Under the pieces are notes generated by a model, which was given only the letters and a program-made list of their open reading frames with translations, was not told the origin of the DNA and made no database searches. A program made the position numbers and the translations under genes. A DNA stretch of 64,000 bases from Mesoflavibacter zeaxanthinifaciens DSM 18436 (GTDB lineage Bacteria > Bacteroidota > Bacteroidia > Flavobacteriales > Flavobacteriaceae): contig NZ_AULQ01000001.1 of the NCBI RefSeq assembly GCF_000422365.1, positions 186,001-250,000 on the forward strand. The letters run 5' to 3'. Positions 7,693 to 18,594 of this stretch are shown here, in pieces (the stretch's first letter is position 1; each line of letters starts with the position of its first letter).

Positions 7693-9120
7693 TTATACCG
7701 AAAGCTTTTTAGTTAAATCCTCTACGTATTTTCTAAATTGCTTGTCTGTAGATGATAAGTTGTCTACTGTTTTACAAGCGTGTAATACTGTAGCATGATC
7801 GCGCTTTCCTATTTGAGATCCAATACTTGCTAAAGAGGCTTTAGTAAACTTTTTTGCAAAGAACATAGCCAATTGTCTAGCTTGTACAATATGGCGTTTT
7901 CTTGTTTTAGATTGTAAAGTGTCTACATCCATTTGGAAGTAATCTGATACAATTTTCTGTATGTAATCTATTGATACTTCGCGTTTTGTATTCTTTACAA
8001 ACTTTTCTACGACTTGTTTAGCTAAATCGATATTTACTTCTTTTTTATTGAAAGAAGATTGAGCAATTAAAGAAATTATAGCACCTTCAAGTTCTCTAAT
8101 ATTGGTTTTTATATTTTTTGCAATATATTCTACAATATCGTCAGGCATTTCAACACCATCTCTGTACAATTTATTCTTTAAGATTGAAACTCTAGTTTCA
8201 AAATCAGGTGTTTGTAACTCAGCAGATAATCCCCATTTAAAACGAGATAATAAACGTTGTTCAATATCTTGCATATCAACAGGCGCTTTGTCGCTTGTTA
8301 AAATAACTTGTTTTCCGTTTTGATGTAAATGATTAAATATATGGAAGAATACATCTTGCGTACCCGATTTACCAGATAAGAATTGTACATCATCAATAAT
8401 TAACACGTCTACCAATTGGTAAAAATGTATAAAATCGTTTCTGTTATTTTTCTTTACTGAATCTATATATTGTTGTGTAAATTTTTCAGCTGAAATATAT
8501 AAAACAGTTTTTTCTGGATACTTATCTTTAATATCAACACCAATAGCGTGAGCAAGGTGAGTTTTACCTAATCCAACACCTCCAAAAATTAAAAGAGGAT
8601 TAAAAGATGTACCTCCTGGTTTTGCAGATACAGCCAATCCTGCACTTCTAGCTAAACGGTTAGAGTCACCTTCTAAAAAGTTATCAAAATTGTAATTAGG
8701 ATTAAGTTGAGATTCTATCTTAACGTTTCTAATACCAGGAATTACAAATGGGTTTTTTAACTCTGGATTTTTATTGTTTAACGGTACATCAACATCTTGA
8801 GATTTTACAGCACTTCTATTTGTACTAGGTATTTTTTCTGTAAAAGGTTGTTTGTTACCGTAGGTGTTTTCCATTTTTATAATGTAAACCAACTTTGCTG
8901 TTTCTCCTAGTTCTTTGGTAAGTGCTACTTTTAGTAACTTAACATAATGCTCTTCAAGCCACTCGTAGAAAAATTTACTAGGTACCTGAATACTTAAAGC
9001 ATTATCAGTTAGTTTAACTGCGACTATAGGTTCAAACCAAGTTTTGTATGCTTGAGGTTGGATATTATCTTTTATAAATTGTAGACAGTTATTCCATACC
9101 GATTGCGCAGTTACACTCAT
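7693..9120 (-). CDS. dnaA: Chromosomal replication initiator DnaA
   Basis: 475 residues with all four domains. Domain I is at 1-85 (VWNNCLQFIKDNI...FKTW-like YKTWFEPI). Domain II is a linker to about 135. Domain III is AAA+ with Walker A GGVGLGKT at 180-187 and Walker B VLIIDDVQF (Asp243-Asp244). Domain IV is DNA-binding and ends in the DnaA signature GKRDHATVLHACKTV. It binds DnaA boxes and melts the origin. No DnaA-box cluster is visible in the 186-base upstream gap, so oriC is probably not here. Confidence 0.98.
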   Translation of the reverse strand: MSVTAQSVWNNCLQFIKDNIQPQAYKTWFEPIVAVKLTDNALSIQVPSKFFYEWLEEHYVKLLKVALTKELGETAKLVYIIKMENTYGNKQPFTEKIPSTNRSAVKSQDVDVPLNNKNPELKNPFVIPGIRNVKIESQLNPNYNFDNFLEGDSNRLARSAGLAVSAKPGGTSFNPLLIFGGVGLGKTHLAHAIGVDIKDKYPEKTVLYISAEKFTQQYIDSVKKNNRNDFIHFYQLVDVLIIDDVQFLSGKSGTQDVFFHIFNHLHQNGKQVILTSDKAPVDMQDIEQRLLSRFKWGLSAELQTPDFETRVSILKNKLYRDGVEMPDDIVEYIAKNIKTNIRELEGAIISLIAQSSFNKKEVNIDLAKQVVEKFVKNTKREVSIDYIQKIVSDYFQMDVDTLQSKTRKRHIVQARQLAMFFAKKFTKASLASIGSQIGKRDHATVLHACKTVDNLSSTDKQFRKYVEDLTKKLSV

Positions 9121-9306
9121 AATACTATTAAACGTTGTTTTTGTTAGTTAAAAAAAGACCTTAAGAGTTAGAGAAAAGCCTTTAGATTTACAGCTGGACA
9201 AATATGTGAACAAAATTCTAAAAAAAAAAATGAAACAGTGTTGAATTTCTAGTTTTTTTTTCTCATGTTAAACCAGATTTCTAAACTACAAAAAAATATT
9301 GATTAA

Positions 9307-9711
9307 ATGGCTATAAAACCAGATGAAATTGAAATAAGAGTAAGATATGCAGAAACCGATCAAATGGGTGTTGTGCATCACGGTAACTACGCATTATATC
9401 TAGAGATGGCAAGGATTGAATGGTTGCGTAAATTAGGGATTTCTTACAAAAGCATGGAAGAAAATGGTATAGGTTTACCTGTTGTTTCTTTATCCATAAA
9501 TTTTAAAAAATCAGCATTTTATGATGATGTAATTAAAGTCAAAACTCAGCTTAAAAAACAACCAACAGCTTTAGTTAATTTTGACTATATATTAACCAAT
9601 CAAAATGACGAATTATTATGTACTGCAGAAGTTGTTTTGGCATTTATGGATATGAAAACTAAAAGACCTACGCGTCCGCCTAAATATTTTTTAGAAGCAT
9701 TAAAAAATTAG
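9307..9711 (+). CDS. Acyl-CoA thioesterase, YbgC/4HBT type
   Basis: 134 residues, one hotdog domain. The N-terminal signature RYAETDQMGVVHHGNYALYL matches the 4-hydroxybenzoyl-CoA thioesterase group, with the likely catalytic Asp in TDQMG. It hydrolyses acyl-CoA thioesters; chain preference is not visible. Divergent from dnaA. Its stop codon overlaps the stop of the convergent YigZ gene by 3 bases. A second hotdog protein is at 62012. Confidence 0.9.
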   Translation: MAIKPDEIEIRVRYAETDQMGVVHHGNYALYLEMARIEWLRKLGISYKSMEENGIGLPVVSLSINFKKSAFYDDVIKVKTQLKKQPTALVNFDYILTNQNDELLCTAEVVLAFMDMKTKRPTRPPKYFLEALKN

Positions 9712-10325
9712 TTGTCTAATTCTTTAATTTCTACTTCATAAATATTTTCAAAAATAGATGCTATCGTACTAGCATCTTTTTTTCTTACTGAAATAGTAAT
9801 TTGGCAATCTAATTCTAATTTCTGGTTGGTAATATTTAGATTTTTCTCTTTAATAACACGCATCACCTTATTCATGTTTTTATAATCAAATGTGATTACA
9901 AAATCTACATTTATGGTTTTAGTCACTATTTTACAAGTCTCTAATGCCATTTGTGCTGTGGTTTTATAAGCGTTTATTAACCCGCCAACACCTAATTTTA
10001 CACCACCAAAATATCTAACAACTACAATTAGTACATTGGTAACTTCAAAAGATTGGATTTGACCATAAATTGGCATTCCTGCACTATTATTTGGTTCTCC
10101 ATCATCATTAGCGCGATATATTAAATTAGGCTCTTCAAATCCAATCTGGTAGGCATAGCACCAATGTCTTGCACTGTGATGTTGCTTTTTTAGATTTTCG
10201 ATGTGTGCTTTAACTTCATCTTCATTTTTTACAGGAAATGCATACCCAAAAAATTTAGAGTTTTTGTCTTTAAAAAGTACTTCGTCATTTGGTTTCACAA
10301 TGGTTTTGTAAGTATCGTTTTCCAT
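9708..10325 (-). CDS. YigZ/IMPACT family protein (UPF0029)
   Basis: 205 residues. The conserved N-terminal UPF0029 domain shows KNSKFFGYAFPV, HSARHWCYAYQIG, DDGEPNNSAGMPI and VVRYFGGVKLGVGGLI. The C-terminal part is the short alpha/beta DUF1949-like domain. The family is widespread and related to eukaryotic IMPACT, a translation-stress regulator; the bacterial role is not settled. It is last of a minus-strand operon with the EamA transporter, 3 bases away. Confidence 0.93.
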   Translation of the reverse strand: MENDTYKTIVKPNDEVLFKDKNSKFFGYAFPVKNEDEVKAHIENLKKQHHSARHWCYAYQIGFEEPNLIYRANDDGEPNNSAGMPIYGQIQSFEVTNVLIVVVRYFGGVKLGVGGLINAYKTTAQMALETCKIVTKTINVDFVITFDYKNMNKVMRVIKEKNLNITNQKLELDCQITISVRKKDASTIASIFENIYEVEIKELDN

Positions 10326-10328
10326 AAA

Positions 10329-11192
10329 TTAAGCTAAAGTCACTAATATAATAGATATAATTGCAATAGCAATTCCTGACCAGTTTTTTGTAGATAATTT
10401 CTCTTTAAAAAATAGCAATCCAACTAAGGTTGAAAGCATTACAATAGCTACATTATTAACAGTGAAAATAGTCGAACTTTCAAAATTTTCGGCATCTAAA
10501 GCCTTTAATAACATGTAAATAGAGTAGTAGTTTACTATACCTAAAATAAATCCAGAAAGTATTGCTTTTTTGTCAAAAGTAAATTGTTTTTGTATCGCTT
10601 TCGCGGAAATAAAGCTAACACCTATTAATCCAGCCATCATAAATATACATGCCGAAAATATTGGGATATCGCCATCTGGTATAAAATTAGTTTCGATATA
10701 TTTTATGGATGTATCGATAACGCCTGATCCAAAAAATAACAATAACGGAAGCCAAAGTCCTTTTAATGCAAAACCAGTTTCGGTACGTTTTTTAACCGAC
10801 GCTAAATACACAGCAACTAAAGCTAATAAGATACCAATAGCTTTTTGTAAACCTAAACTTTCGTTATAAGCAAAAAGTCCAAATATTATGGGAATGATTA
10901 CACTCATTTTACTAGCAACAGACGCAACCGAAATCCCGTTACGCTGCGCAGTTAAAGCCATAACGTTAAAAATTGAAATAAATAAAACACCTAAACCAAT
11001 TGCGCCATAAAACCATTTAGATTGGATAATGTCTTGAGTATGTATTGGCTGACTATAACTAATTACACCTAAGCTAAACGCTGTAAAGTAATTAAATACA
11101 ATAGTTTGCAGTGTATTTATTTTATACTTACCAACTAAAGTAAAAATGATAAATATTAATGTAGAAGCTAGTATGCTAAGCAGTAAATACAT
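10329..11192 (-). CDS. EamA/DMT-family transporter
   Basis: 287 residues with about ten hydrophobic segments in two five-helix halves, the layout of drug/metabolite transporters. Typical helix patterns include VASVASKMSVIIPIIFGLFAYNE and NNVAIVMLSTLVGLLFFKEKLS at the ends of the two halves. It is an inner-membrane exporter or importer of an unknown small solute. The start overlaps the stop of the HAD gene by one base (TAATG). A 16-bp dispersed repeat at 10595-10610 is inside the gene and is translated in frame as ISAKAI. Confidence 0.85.
   Translation of the reverse strand: MYLLLSILASTLIFIIFTLVGKYKINTLQTIVFNYFTAFSLGVISYSQPIHTQDIIQSKWFYGAIGLGVLFISIFNVMALTAQRNGISVASVASKMSVIIPIIFGLFAYNESLGLQKAIGILLALVAVYLASVKKRTETGFALKGLWLPLLLFFGSGVIDTSIKYIETNFIPDGDIPIFSACIFMMAGLIGVSFISAKAIQKQFTFDKKAILSGFILGIVNYYSIYMLLKALDAENFESSTIFTVNNVAIVMLSTLVGLLFFKEKLSTKNWSGIAIAIISIILVTLA
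10595..10610. repeat. Dispersed short repeat, copy inside the EamA gene
   Basis: TCGCTTTCGCGGAAAT on the plus strand is the core shared with 42621-42641 and 59781-59799. Here it is coding (minus strand, residues ISAKA) and leaves the frame open. Confidence 0.6.
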
Positions 11193-11803
11193 TAAAATAA
11201 CTCCTTTTTAATTGTAAAAATATCAACAATATCTTCAGTAGCTGGATTGTTATTCCAAACATTAATTCCTAATTGTTCTGCAGTTTGTGTGTTTTCTAAA
11301 GTATCATCAATAAAAAGACATTCTTCTGCTTTCAAATTGTTTTCGATTAACACAAAATTGAAAATATCCGCATTGGGTTTTCTTAAATTAATTTCGTGAG
11401 ACAGATAAAATTGGTCAAAGCAATCTTTAAAGTCTTCATAAAAAGACACATTCTTTTTGATGTAATCTATATGAAGCTCGTTAGTATTACTTAACAATAT
11501 TAATTGATAATTGTTGTCTTTTGCTAATTGTTTGATAAACTGTAATCTATGTTCTGGGAAATCTTTAATAATGTGATTCCAAATAGATTTTAATTCGTCT
11601 TTATTCAATTTAGGAAAATTATCTGCGTAAAAGTCTAAAAACTCGTCTGTAGAAATTAAACCTTGTTCATACAAAGCGTTTATAGATTGAAGTTCTTCGT
11701 CTAATTCTTTAATTTCAAATTTTTCTAAAGCTAACTTTAAAGCACCTTCTTTATCTAAGTTGATAAATACGTCTCCAAAATCGAATATGATGGTTTTAAT
11801 CAT
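11192..11803 (-). CDS. HAD-superfamily hydrolase
   Basis: 203 residues. HAD motif I is seen as IIFDFGDVFINL, where the first Asp is the likely nucleophile. Motif II Ser/Thr is in LILLSNTNELH, the lysine region is LRKPNADIFNFVL, and motif IV is CLFIDDTLEN. A helical cap lies between motifs I and II. This is the subfamily of phosphatases that resembles YihX (alpha-D-glucose-1-phosphate phosphatase), but the substrate cannot be assigned. It lies 3 bases after ribD; several HAD phosphatases serve riboflavin synthesis, so a dephosphorylation role in that pathway is possible but unproven. Confidence 0.87.
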   Translation of the reverse strand: MIKTIIFDFGDVFINLDKEGALKLALEKFEIKELDEELQSINALYEQGLISTDEFLDFYADNFPKLNKDELKSIWNHIIKDFPEHRLQFIKQLAKDNNYQLILLSNTNELHIDYIKKNVSFYEDFKDCFDQFYLSHEINLRKPNADIFNFVLIENNLKAEECLFIDDTLENTQTAEQLGINVWNNNPATEDIVDIFTIKKELF

Positions 11804-11806
11804 TTA

Positions 11807-12793
11807 TTAATTGTTTTCGTTTTTGTAAATAGACAACGTGTCTTCTAAAATATGAGACTTTTCAATAAGTTGTCCATTAAATTTTGGTGCTTTTACACCA
11901 GATTTAAATGTTGTTTTTCCATTAAAAACTCGTGCTTCGTCCCAAAGGTTTTCATCAATAAACAGTTGTAATGTTCTTGCGCCACCTTCAATAATTACTG
12001 AATTTATTTCAGATTTAAATAACTGTTCGCAAATAGCTTTTGCAGTTGTGTCTTTAAAGGTTAAAGTTTTAGCTTCAGTATTAAAAACTGAAAAAGTTTG
12101 ATCCAAACTTTCGTTTTTATCTAATACAATTCGTGTTGGATTATTTCCAGTCCAATCTCTTACCGTTAATGTAGGATTGTCTTGTAAAACTGTGTTTGTG
12201 CCAACCAAAATAGCTTGTTCTTCGGCGCGCCATTTGTGCACTAATTGCCTAGAAAATGTATTGGTAATCCAAACTGGTGCTTGTTTGTCCCTTTGATTTG
12301 GTGCGATAAAACCATCTTCGGTTTCTGCCCATTTTAAAATAATATAAGGTCGTTTTTTATTATGAAATGTAAAAAAACGTTTGTGATGCGCTTTGCAAAC
12401 TTCTTCACAAATACCAACTCTAACTTTGCAGCCAGCTTCCATTAATTTTTTTATACCTTTTCCAGCAACTTCAGGATTATCATCTACGCAACCAATAACC
12501 ACATTTGGGATTTTATGATGAATAATTAAATCGCTACAAGGTGGCGTTTTTCCGTAATGGCTGCAAGGTTCTAAGGTTACATAAAGTGTTGCTTTTTGTA
12601 GCAAACTTTTATCTGCTACTTTATTAATGGCATTTACTTCGGCGTGATTACCGCCATAAGCGCTAGTAAAAGCTTCGGCAATTATTTTATTATCAACCAC
12701 AATAACACAACCAACCATTGGGTTTGGACGTGTTGTTCCTAAACCGTTTTTGGCAATTTGTAAAGCGCGTTGTATGTAAAATTGATCGTTCAA
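11807..12793 (-). CDS. ribD: Bifunctional riboflavin biosynthesis deaminase/reductase
   Basis: 328 residues. The N-terminal cytidine-deaminase-like domain has zinc ligands His50 (GGNHAEVNAI, with Glu52 as proton shuttle), Cys77 and Cys86 (EPCSHYGKTPPC). The C-terminal RibD reductase domain begins near residue 148 (RPYIILKWAETEDGFIAP) and contains SVIIEGGARTLQLFID. It carries out the second and third steps of riboflavin synthesis from GTP. It lies between the LEA-type lipoprotein gene and the HAD gene in a tight minus-strand operon; no other rib gene is nearby. Confidence 0.95.
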   Translation of the reverse strand: MNDQFYIQRALQIAKNGLGTTRPNPMVGCVIVVDNKIIAEAFTSAYGGNHAEVNAINKVADKSLLQKATLYVTLEPCSHYGKTPPCSDLIIHHKIPNVVIGCVDDNPEVAGKGIKKLMEAGCKVRVGICEEVCKAHHKRFFTFHNKKRPYIILKWAETEDGFIAPNQRDKQAPVWITNTFSRQLVHKWRAEEQAILVGTNTVLQDNPTLTVRDWTGNNPTRIVLDKNESLDQTFSVFNTEAKTLTFKDTTAKAICEQLFKSEINSVIIEGGARTLQLFIDENLWDEARVFNGKTTFKSGVKAPKFNGQLIEKSHILEDTLSIYKNENN

Positions 12794-12794
12794 A

Positions 12795-13250
12795 TTATAG
12801 TTTGATTTTTACGTTATCAATAACATCTACGTGGTATTTGTGCGAAAATCCCATGAATTTATAATCAATATCACCAACGTATTGTACTTTCATGTTTTTG
12901 GTTAATAAGCTACCTAAAAGACTACTTAAGTTTTTATCACTAAATAAACTATCTGTTGGGATTTTTGCGCGTAATGGAATGGTAAATTTATCTTTTGCAG
13001 GCACGTTAAAACTTTCGGTAGTTACAGACGAGATTTCGTTATTATTAATAATGACCTTAAGATCATCGGTTTTTAAAGTGCCGCCAATATCATTAGGATT
13101 TAAAAATTCTGCTTCCGCTTTAAGCGTAATAAACTTAGAATTAGAATCTTCAACCTCAATAGTATTTACGCCAATAAATTCTGGTGTTTCGTTAACTGTG
13201 CAGTTAAAAAAACAAGCTAATATTGTTAATAAGAATAACGCTTTCTTCAT
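12795..13250 (-). CDS. LEA type 2-like (water-stress domain) lipoprotein
   Basis: 151 residues. Lipoprotein signal MKKALFLLTILACFFNC with the lipid-bearing Cys at 17. The mature part is one beta-sandwich resembling LEA14/WHy domains: EAEFLNPNDIGGTLKTDDLKVIINN, then FNVPAKDKFTIPLRAKIP. It is predicted to be anchored in the envelope. Family members are tied to desiccation or stress in plants, but the bacterial role is unknown. It ends one base before ribD starts and is probably first in that operon. Confidence 0.75.
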   Translation of the reverse strand: MKKALFLLTILACFFNCTVNETPEFIGVNTIEVEDSNSKFITLKAEAEFLNPNDIGGTLKTDDLKVIINNNEISSVTTESFNVPAKDKFTIPLRAKIPTDSLFSDKNLSSLLGSLLTKNMKVQYVGDIDYKFMGFSHKYHVDVIDNVKIKL

Positions 13251-13315
13251 TGCTCTGTGATTAGGTTTGTTGTATCTTCAACCTCTAAAAATTTGTGTAA
13301 AAATAGCATTTTAAA

Positions 13316-13807
13316 GTGAGTAATTCGACTATTGAAATAAGAGAAATCCAACCAGAAGATAATAAGCAAATGGAAGCTGTAATTCGAGAAGTTTTTATAG
13401 AGTACAACTTGCCTTTAGTTGGTACAGCTTATGCCGATGCCGAAACGCCAAAAATGTTTGAATCTTACGCAGGCGATAAAGAAGTGTATTTTGTGGTTAC
13501 TGTAGATGGAAAAGTTGAAGGTGGCGGCGGACTTAAACCACTTAACAACGCGCAAAATGAGGTTTGCGAAATCCAAAAAATGTATTTTTCTAATCGCTTA
13601 CGCGGAAAAGGTTACGGCAAAAAACTATTTTTAAAATGCCTAGAAACCGCTAAATCTTATGGATTTAAAAACGCGTATTTAGAAACTATCCCAGAGCTTA
13701 AAGAAGCGATACATATTTATGAAACAAATGGTTTTAAGTTTTTAGATGGACCTTTAGGTGATACCGGTCATTTTAATTGCGGAGTTTGGATGTTGAAAGA
13801 TTTATAA
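13316..13807 (+). CDS. GNAT-family N-acetyltransferase
   Basis: 163 residues from a GTG start; no ATG fits the conserved N-terminus SNSTIEIREIQPEDNKQM. The acetyl-CoA loop is RLRGKGYGKKLF, followed by AKSYGFKNAYLETIPELKEAIHIYETNGF, the standard GNAT C-terminal half. The substrate is unknown. It lies 7 bases upstream of prmC and is cotranscribed with it; its relation to release-factor methylation is unclear. Confidence 0.88.
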   Translation: MSNSTIEIREIQPEDNKQMEAVIREVFIEYNLPLVGTAYADAETPKMFESYAGDKEVYFVVTVDGKVEGGGGLKPLNNAQNEVCEIQKMYFSNRLRGKGYGKKLFLKCLETAKSYGFKNAYLETIPELKEAIHIYETNGFKFLDGPLGDTGHFNCGVWMLKDL

Positions 13808-13814
13808 TGGTTTA

Positions 13815-14702
13815 ATGAAATTAAAAGATTTAAAACATAAGTTTCACGAGCAATTAGATGCAATTTACGGTAAAGAAGAAGTGCAAACTTTTTTCTTTAT
13901 GCTTACAGAATACTACAATGCTATTAAACGTATTGATTTAGCTTTAAACACAGAGTTGACTATTGAAAATGATTGTGTTTTAAAGTATGAAAGTGCTTTA
14001 GAAGCCTTAAAAAATCATGAGCCTATACAATATATTATTGGGCAAACTGAATTTTATGGATTGCCATTTTATGTTAATGAAAACACATTAATCCCAAGAC
14101 CAGAAACTGAAGAATTAGTTGAATTAATTTTATCAAATACCAATGCTAATAGTCAACTTGAGAATATTGAAGGTAATAACCAATTTAATATTTTAGATAT
14201 TGGTACAGGAACAGGTTGTATCGCTATTAGCTTAGCAAAACAATTGCCAAATGCTAATGTTTCTGCGATAGATGTTTCTGCAAAAGCGTTAGAAATGGCA
14301 AACAAAAACGCACAACTAAACCAAGTAGATATTAATTTTATTGAAAATGATATATTAAAAATCTGTAATTCTGAACTTGATTCAGCAACCAAATTTGATA
14401 TCATCGTTTCTAATCCACCATACGTTAGACAATTAGAGAAACAGCAAATGCAAGACAATGTGCTTAATCACGAGCCACATTTAGCATTGTTTGTCGAAGA
14501 TGAAAATCCGCTAATATTTTATAGAGCCATTACACAGTTTGCGACTAAAAATTTAAAACCAAATGGCGAATTGTATTTTGAAATAAATGAATATCTTGGA
14601 AAAGAAATGATGGCGCTTTTAGAAGCATTTCGCTTTAAAAACATTAAGTTAAAGCGAGATCTTTTTGGAAAGGATAGAATGATTTGTGGTGTACTAAAAT
14701 AA
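13815..14702 (+). CDS. prmC: Release factor glutamine N5-methyltransferase
   Basis: 295 residues. An N-terminal helical domain includes EPIQYIIGQTEFYG. The SAM-binding domain has ILDIGTGTGCIAISLAK and the catalytic NPPY motif in IIVSNPPYVRQLE. It methylates the GGQ glutamine of RF1/RF2 and so supports translation termination. The NPPY context and the N-terminal domain separate it from PrmB. A 36-residue stretch between LILSN and FNILDIG contains an Asn-rich linker that is a little longer than usual. It is followed by ligA after 18 bases. Confidence 0.95.
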   Translation: MKLKDLKHKFHEQLDAIYGKEEVQTFFFMLTEYYNAIKRIDLALNTELTIENDCVLKYESALEALKNHEPIQYIIGQTEFYGLPFYVNENTLIPRPETEELVELILSNTNANSQLENIEGNNQFNILDIGTGTGCIAISLAKQLPNANVSAIDVSAKALEMANKNAQLNQVDINFIENDILKICNSELDSATKFDIIVSNPPYVRQLEKQQMQDNVLNHEPHLALFVEDENPLIFYRAITQFATKNLKPNGELYFEINEYLGKEMMALLEAFRFKNIKLKRDLFGKDRMICGVLK

Positions 14703-16715
<2,013 letters not shown>

Positions 16716-16917
16716 TAGGAATTTTCTTCAGAAAAACACAATTGCGGTAAAAACCGTAAAATTATCATATCATTATTATAATAGTTAATTTTTTAATTTA
16801 TATTCATTTTTGCAGCTTTTAAAATGTGTTTATTGATTTAAAATCGGCTTTTGTTGCTTTTTATTGAATATTAATTAATGTTTTTTCGTTCAAAAAAATC
16901 GATAAAATGCAATTTTA

Positions 16918-16949
16918 TTTGGTTTAAATGTGTTTTAATGATACATTTG
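16918..16949 (+). promoter_or_regulatory. Complete Bacteroidota promoter (-33 TTTG / -7 TACATTTG)
   Basis: TTTG at 16918-16921 and TACATTTG at 16942-16949 are 20 bases apart, matching the consensus in both boxes. The start codon of the membrane-protein gene is 19 bases further. It lies in a 253-base gap after ligA that otherwise holds only AT-rich sequence. Confidence 0.7.
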
Positions 16950-16968
16950 TAAACCAAAGCTACAATTA

Positions 16969-17685
16969 ATGAAGTTAAGCAAATACAAAACTATAACTTT
17001 AACACTAGTTATTTTGGTTGTAATATCATTACTTGGTAATTTATTTCAGAATAATGTTCTGTCAGAAATTGCTTGGGTATTAATATTGCCAACGCTTATC
17101 TTTTTTTATACTTCATTTAAAAGTAAAAAAAGCATTTTATTTATTGTTTTTTTATCAGGTTTTGCAATTTCAGAAATATTAAAACTTTGGTTTATAACTT
17201 CAGAAGTAATTTATTATTATACATCTTATGCTTTTATTATGTTAGCTTACTCCAGCTTAATAATTTTATTTATTAAAGGCATTAAATTTAAAAAACTAAT
17301 AAAGTATTTTAAGTTTCATTTAATTATTCTTGTAGCATTTAATTTGTATATTTTATATACATTAAATGAAATGATTCTTCAAGATGAAACATTAGAGGTT
17401 AATACAATTATTTTCTATGTAGAAGTCATATACAATATCCTTATTTTATTGATGTTGTCAACATCTTTAATGTATTACCTTCATAATTTAAATAAACAAT
17501 CTTTATTACTGTTTTTAGCTTGTGTTTGTATTGTATTTTCAGAAATGATTCAAGTAGCTTATGTATTTATTACAGCAGAAATTTTCCTAAAAATGATATA
17601 TTCAATACTTATGGCTATTGGTTTTGGGCTTATTTATTATTATACATTAATTGACGTAAAAAGAAGACAGCTAATTACACAATAA
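16969..17685 (+). CDS. Integral membrane protein of unknown function
   Basis: 238 residues with seven or eight hydrophobic helices and short loops; a charged tail DVKRRQLITQ ends the protein. I do not recognise a defining motif. The size and helix count resemble YhhN-type (lysoplasmalogenase) proteins, but conserved acidic residues of that family cannot be confirmed by eye. It is monocistronic behind a consensus promoter. Its 3' end overlaps the convergent metallophosphatase gene by 11 bases. Confidence 0.6.
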   Translation: MKLSKYKTITLTLVILVVISLLGNLFQNNVLSEIAWVLILPTLIFFYTSFKSKKSILFIVFLSGFAISEILKLWFITSEVIYYYTSYAFIMLAYSSLIILFIKGIKFKKLIKYFKFHLIILVAFNLYILYTLNEMILQDETLEVNTIIFYVEVIYNILILLMLSTSLMYYLHNLNKQSLLLFLACVCIVFSEMIQVAYVFITAEIFLKMIYSILMAIGFGLIYYYTLIDVKRRQLITQ

Positions 17686-18592
17686 TAGAAGTGCCGTTAG
17701 CAGATTTACTCTTGTCTGAATCAAAGTAAAAGTCTATTTTACCTAAGTTTATACCGTAACAACCAACTTGATTTACAAGTACATTTTTTCCTTCTATATT
17801 TTGAGCTACAGTAGGTTTAGGTAAAAACGTGTGTGTATGACCACCAATAATTAAATCTATATCTTTAGTAGATTTAGCCAAGTTTAAATCACTAATTTTT
17901 TCTGGGGATTTGCTATAATGATAACCTAAATGTGACAAGCAAATAACAAGATCGCATTGTTCTTGGTCTTTAAGGATTCTTGTCATTTCTTGAGACGTTT
18001 CAATTGGATCTAAGTACACTGTTTCTTTGTACATCTTTTTATCAACCAAGCCATCAAGTTTTATGCCTATACCAAAAACACCAATTTTAATTCCGTCTTT
18101 AATAAATATTTGATACGGTTTTACATGTGTATCCATCACGGTGTTTTTAAAGTCGTAATTGGCGCTAATAAACTGAAAATTTGCATGTGGTAATTGTGCG
18201 TAGAGTCCGTCAATACCATTGTCAAAATCATGATTTCCTATAGTAGCAGCATCATATTTAAGTTTGCTCATAAGTTTAAACTCTAATTCGCCTCCATAAT
18301 AATTAAAGTAAGGTGTTCCTTGAAAAATATCTCCTGCATCAAGAAGTAATGTATTAGGATTTTCTTTTCTAATATTTTCAATTAGTGTAGCACGTCTAGC
18401 AACACCACCTTGGTTTGCGTTACGACTATCATCAGGTCCAAAAGGATCTATATGGCTATGCACGTCATTAGTATGTAAAATAGTAATTTTTTTAGTAGAA
18501 GAACCTGCTGCAAACGAAGAAAATCCATATCCTCCAATAGTTACAAGTGCTGTTGCTGCTGTTGCTTGTTGTATAAAATCTCTACGTTTCAT
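17675..18592 (-). CDS. Exported metallophosphatase (5'-nucleotidase N-terminal domain), Tat-type signal
   Basis: 305 residues. The N-terminus MKRRDFIQQATAATALVTIGG looks like a twin-arginine signal. The metallophosphoesterase core follows: ILHTNDVHSHIDPFG, LLDAGDIFQGTPYFNYYGG, DAATIGNHDFD, VICLSHLGYHY and LIIGGHTHTFL, so all metal-binding Asp/His/Asn motifs are there. This equals the catalytic half of UshA/5'-nucleotidase. The substrate-binding half is encoded by the preceding gene (18595-19350), 2 bases away. Together they probably dephosphorylate nucleotides in the periplasm. Confidence 0.88.
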   Translation of the reverse strand: MKRRDFIQQATAATALVTIGGYGFSSFAAGSSTKKITILHTNDVHSHIDPFGPDDSRNANQGGVARRATLIENIRKENPNTLLLDAGDIFQGTPYFNYYGGELEFKLMSKLKYDAATIGNHDFDNGIDGLYAQLPHANFQFISANYDFKNTVMDTHVKPYQIFIKDGIKIGVFGIGIKLDGLVDKKMYKETVYLDPIETSQEMTRILKDQEQCDLVICLSHLGYHYSKSPEKISDLNLAKSTKDIDLIIGGHTHTFLPKPTVAQNIEGKNVLVNQVGCYGINLGKIDFYFDSDKSKSANGTSIIV

Positions 18593-18594
18593 GC

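Noticed and set aside
9121-9306. oriC next to dnaA
   Set aside because: No cluster of DnaA boxes close to TTATNCACA and no AT-rich unwinding repeat that stands out from this AT-rich genome; dnaA is not always at the origin in Bacteroidota.
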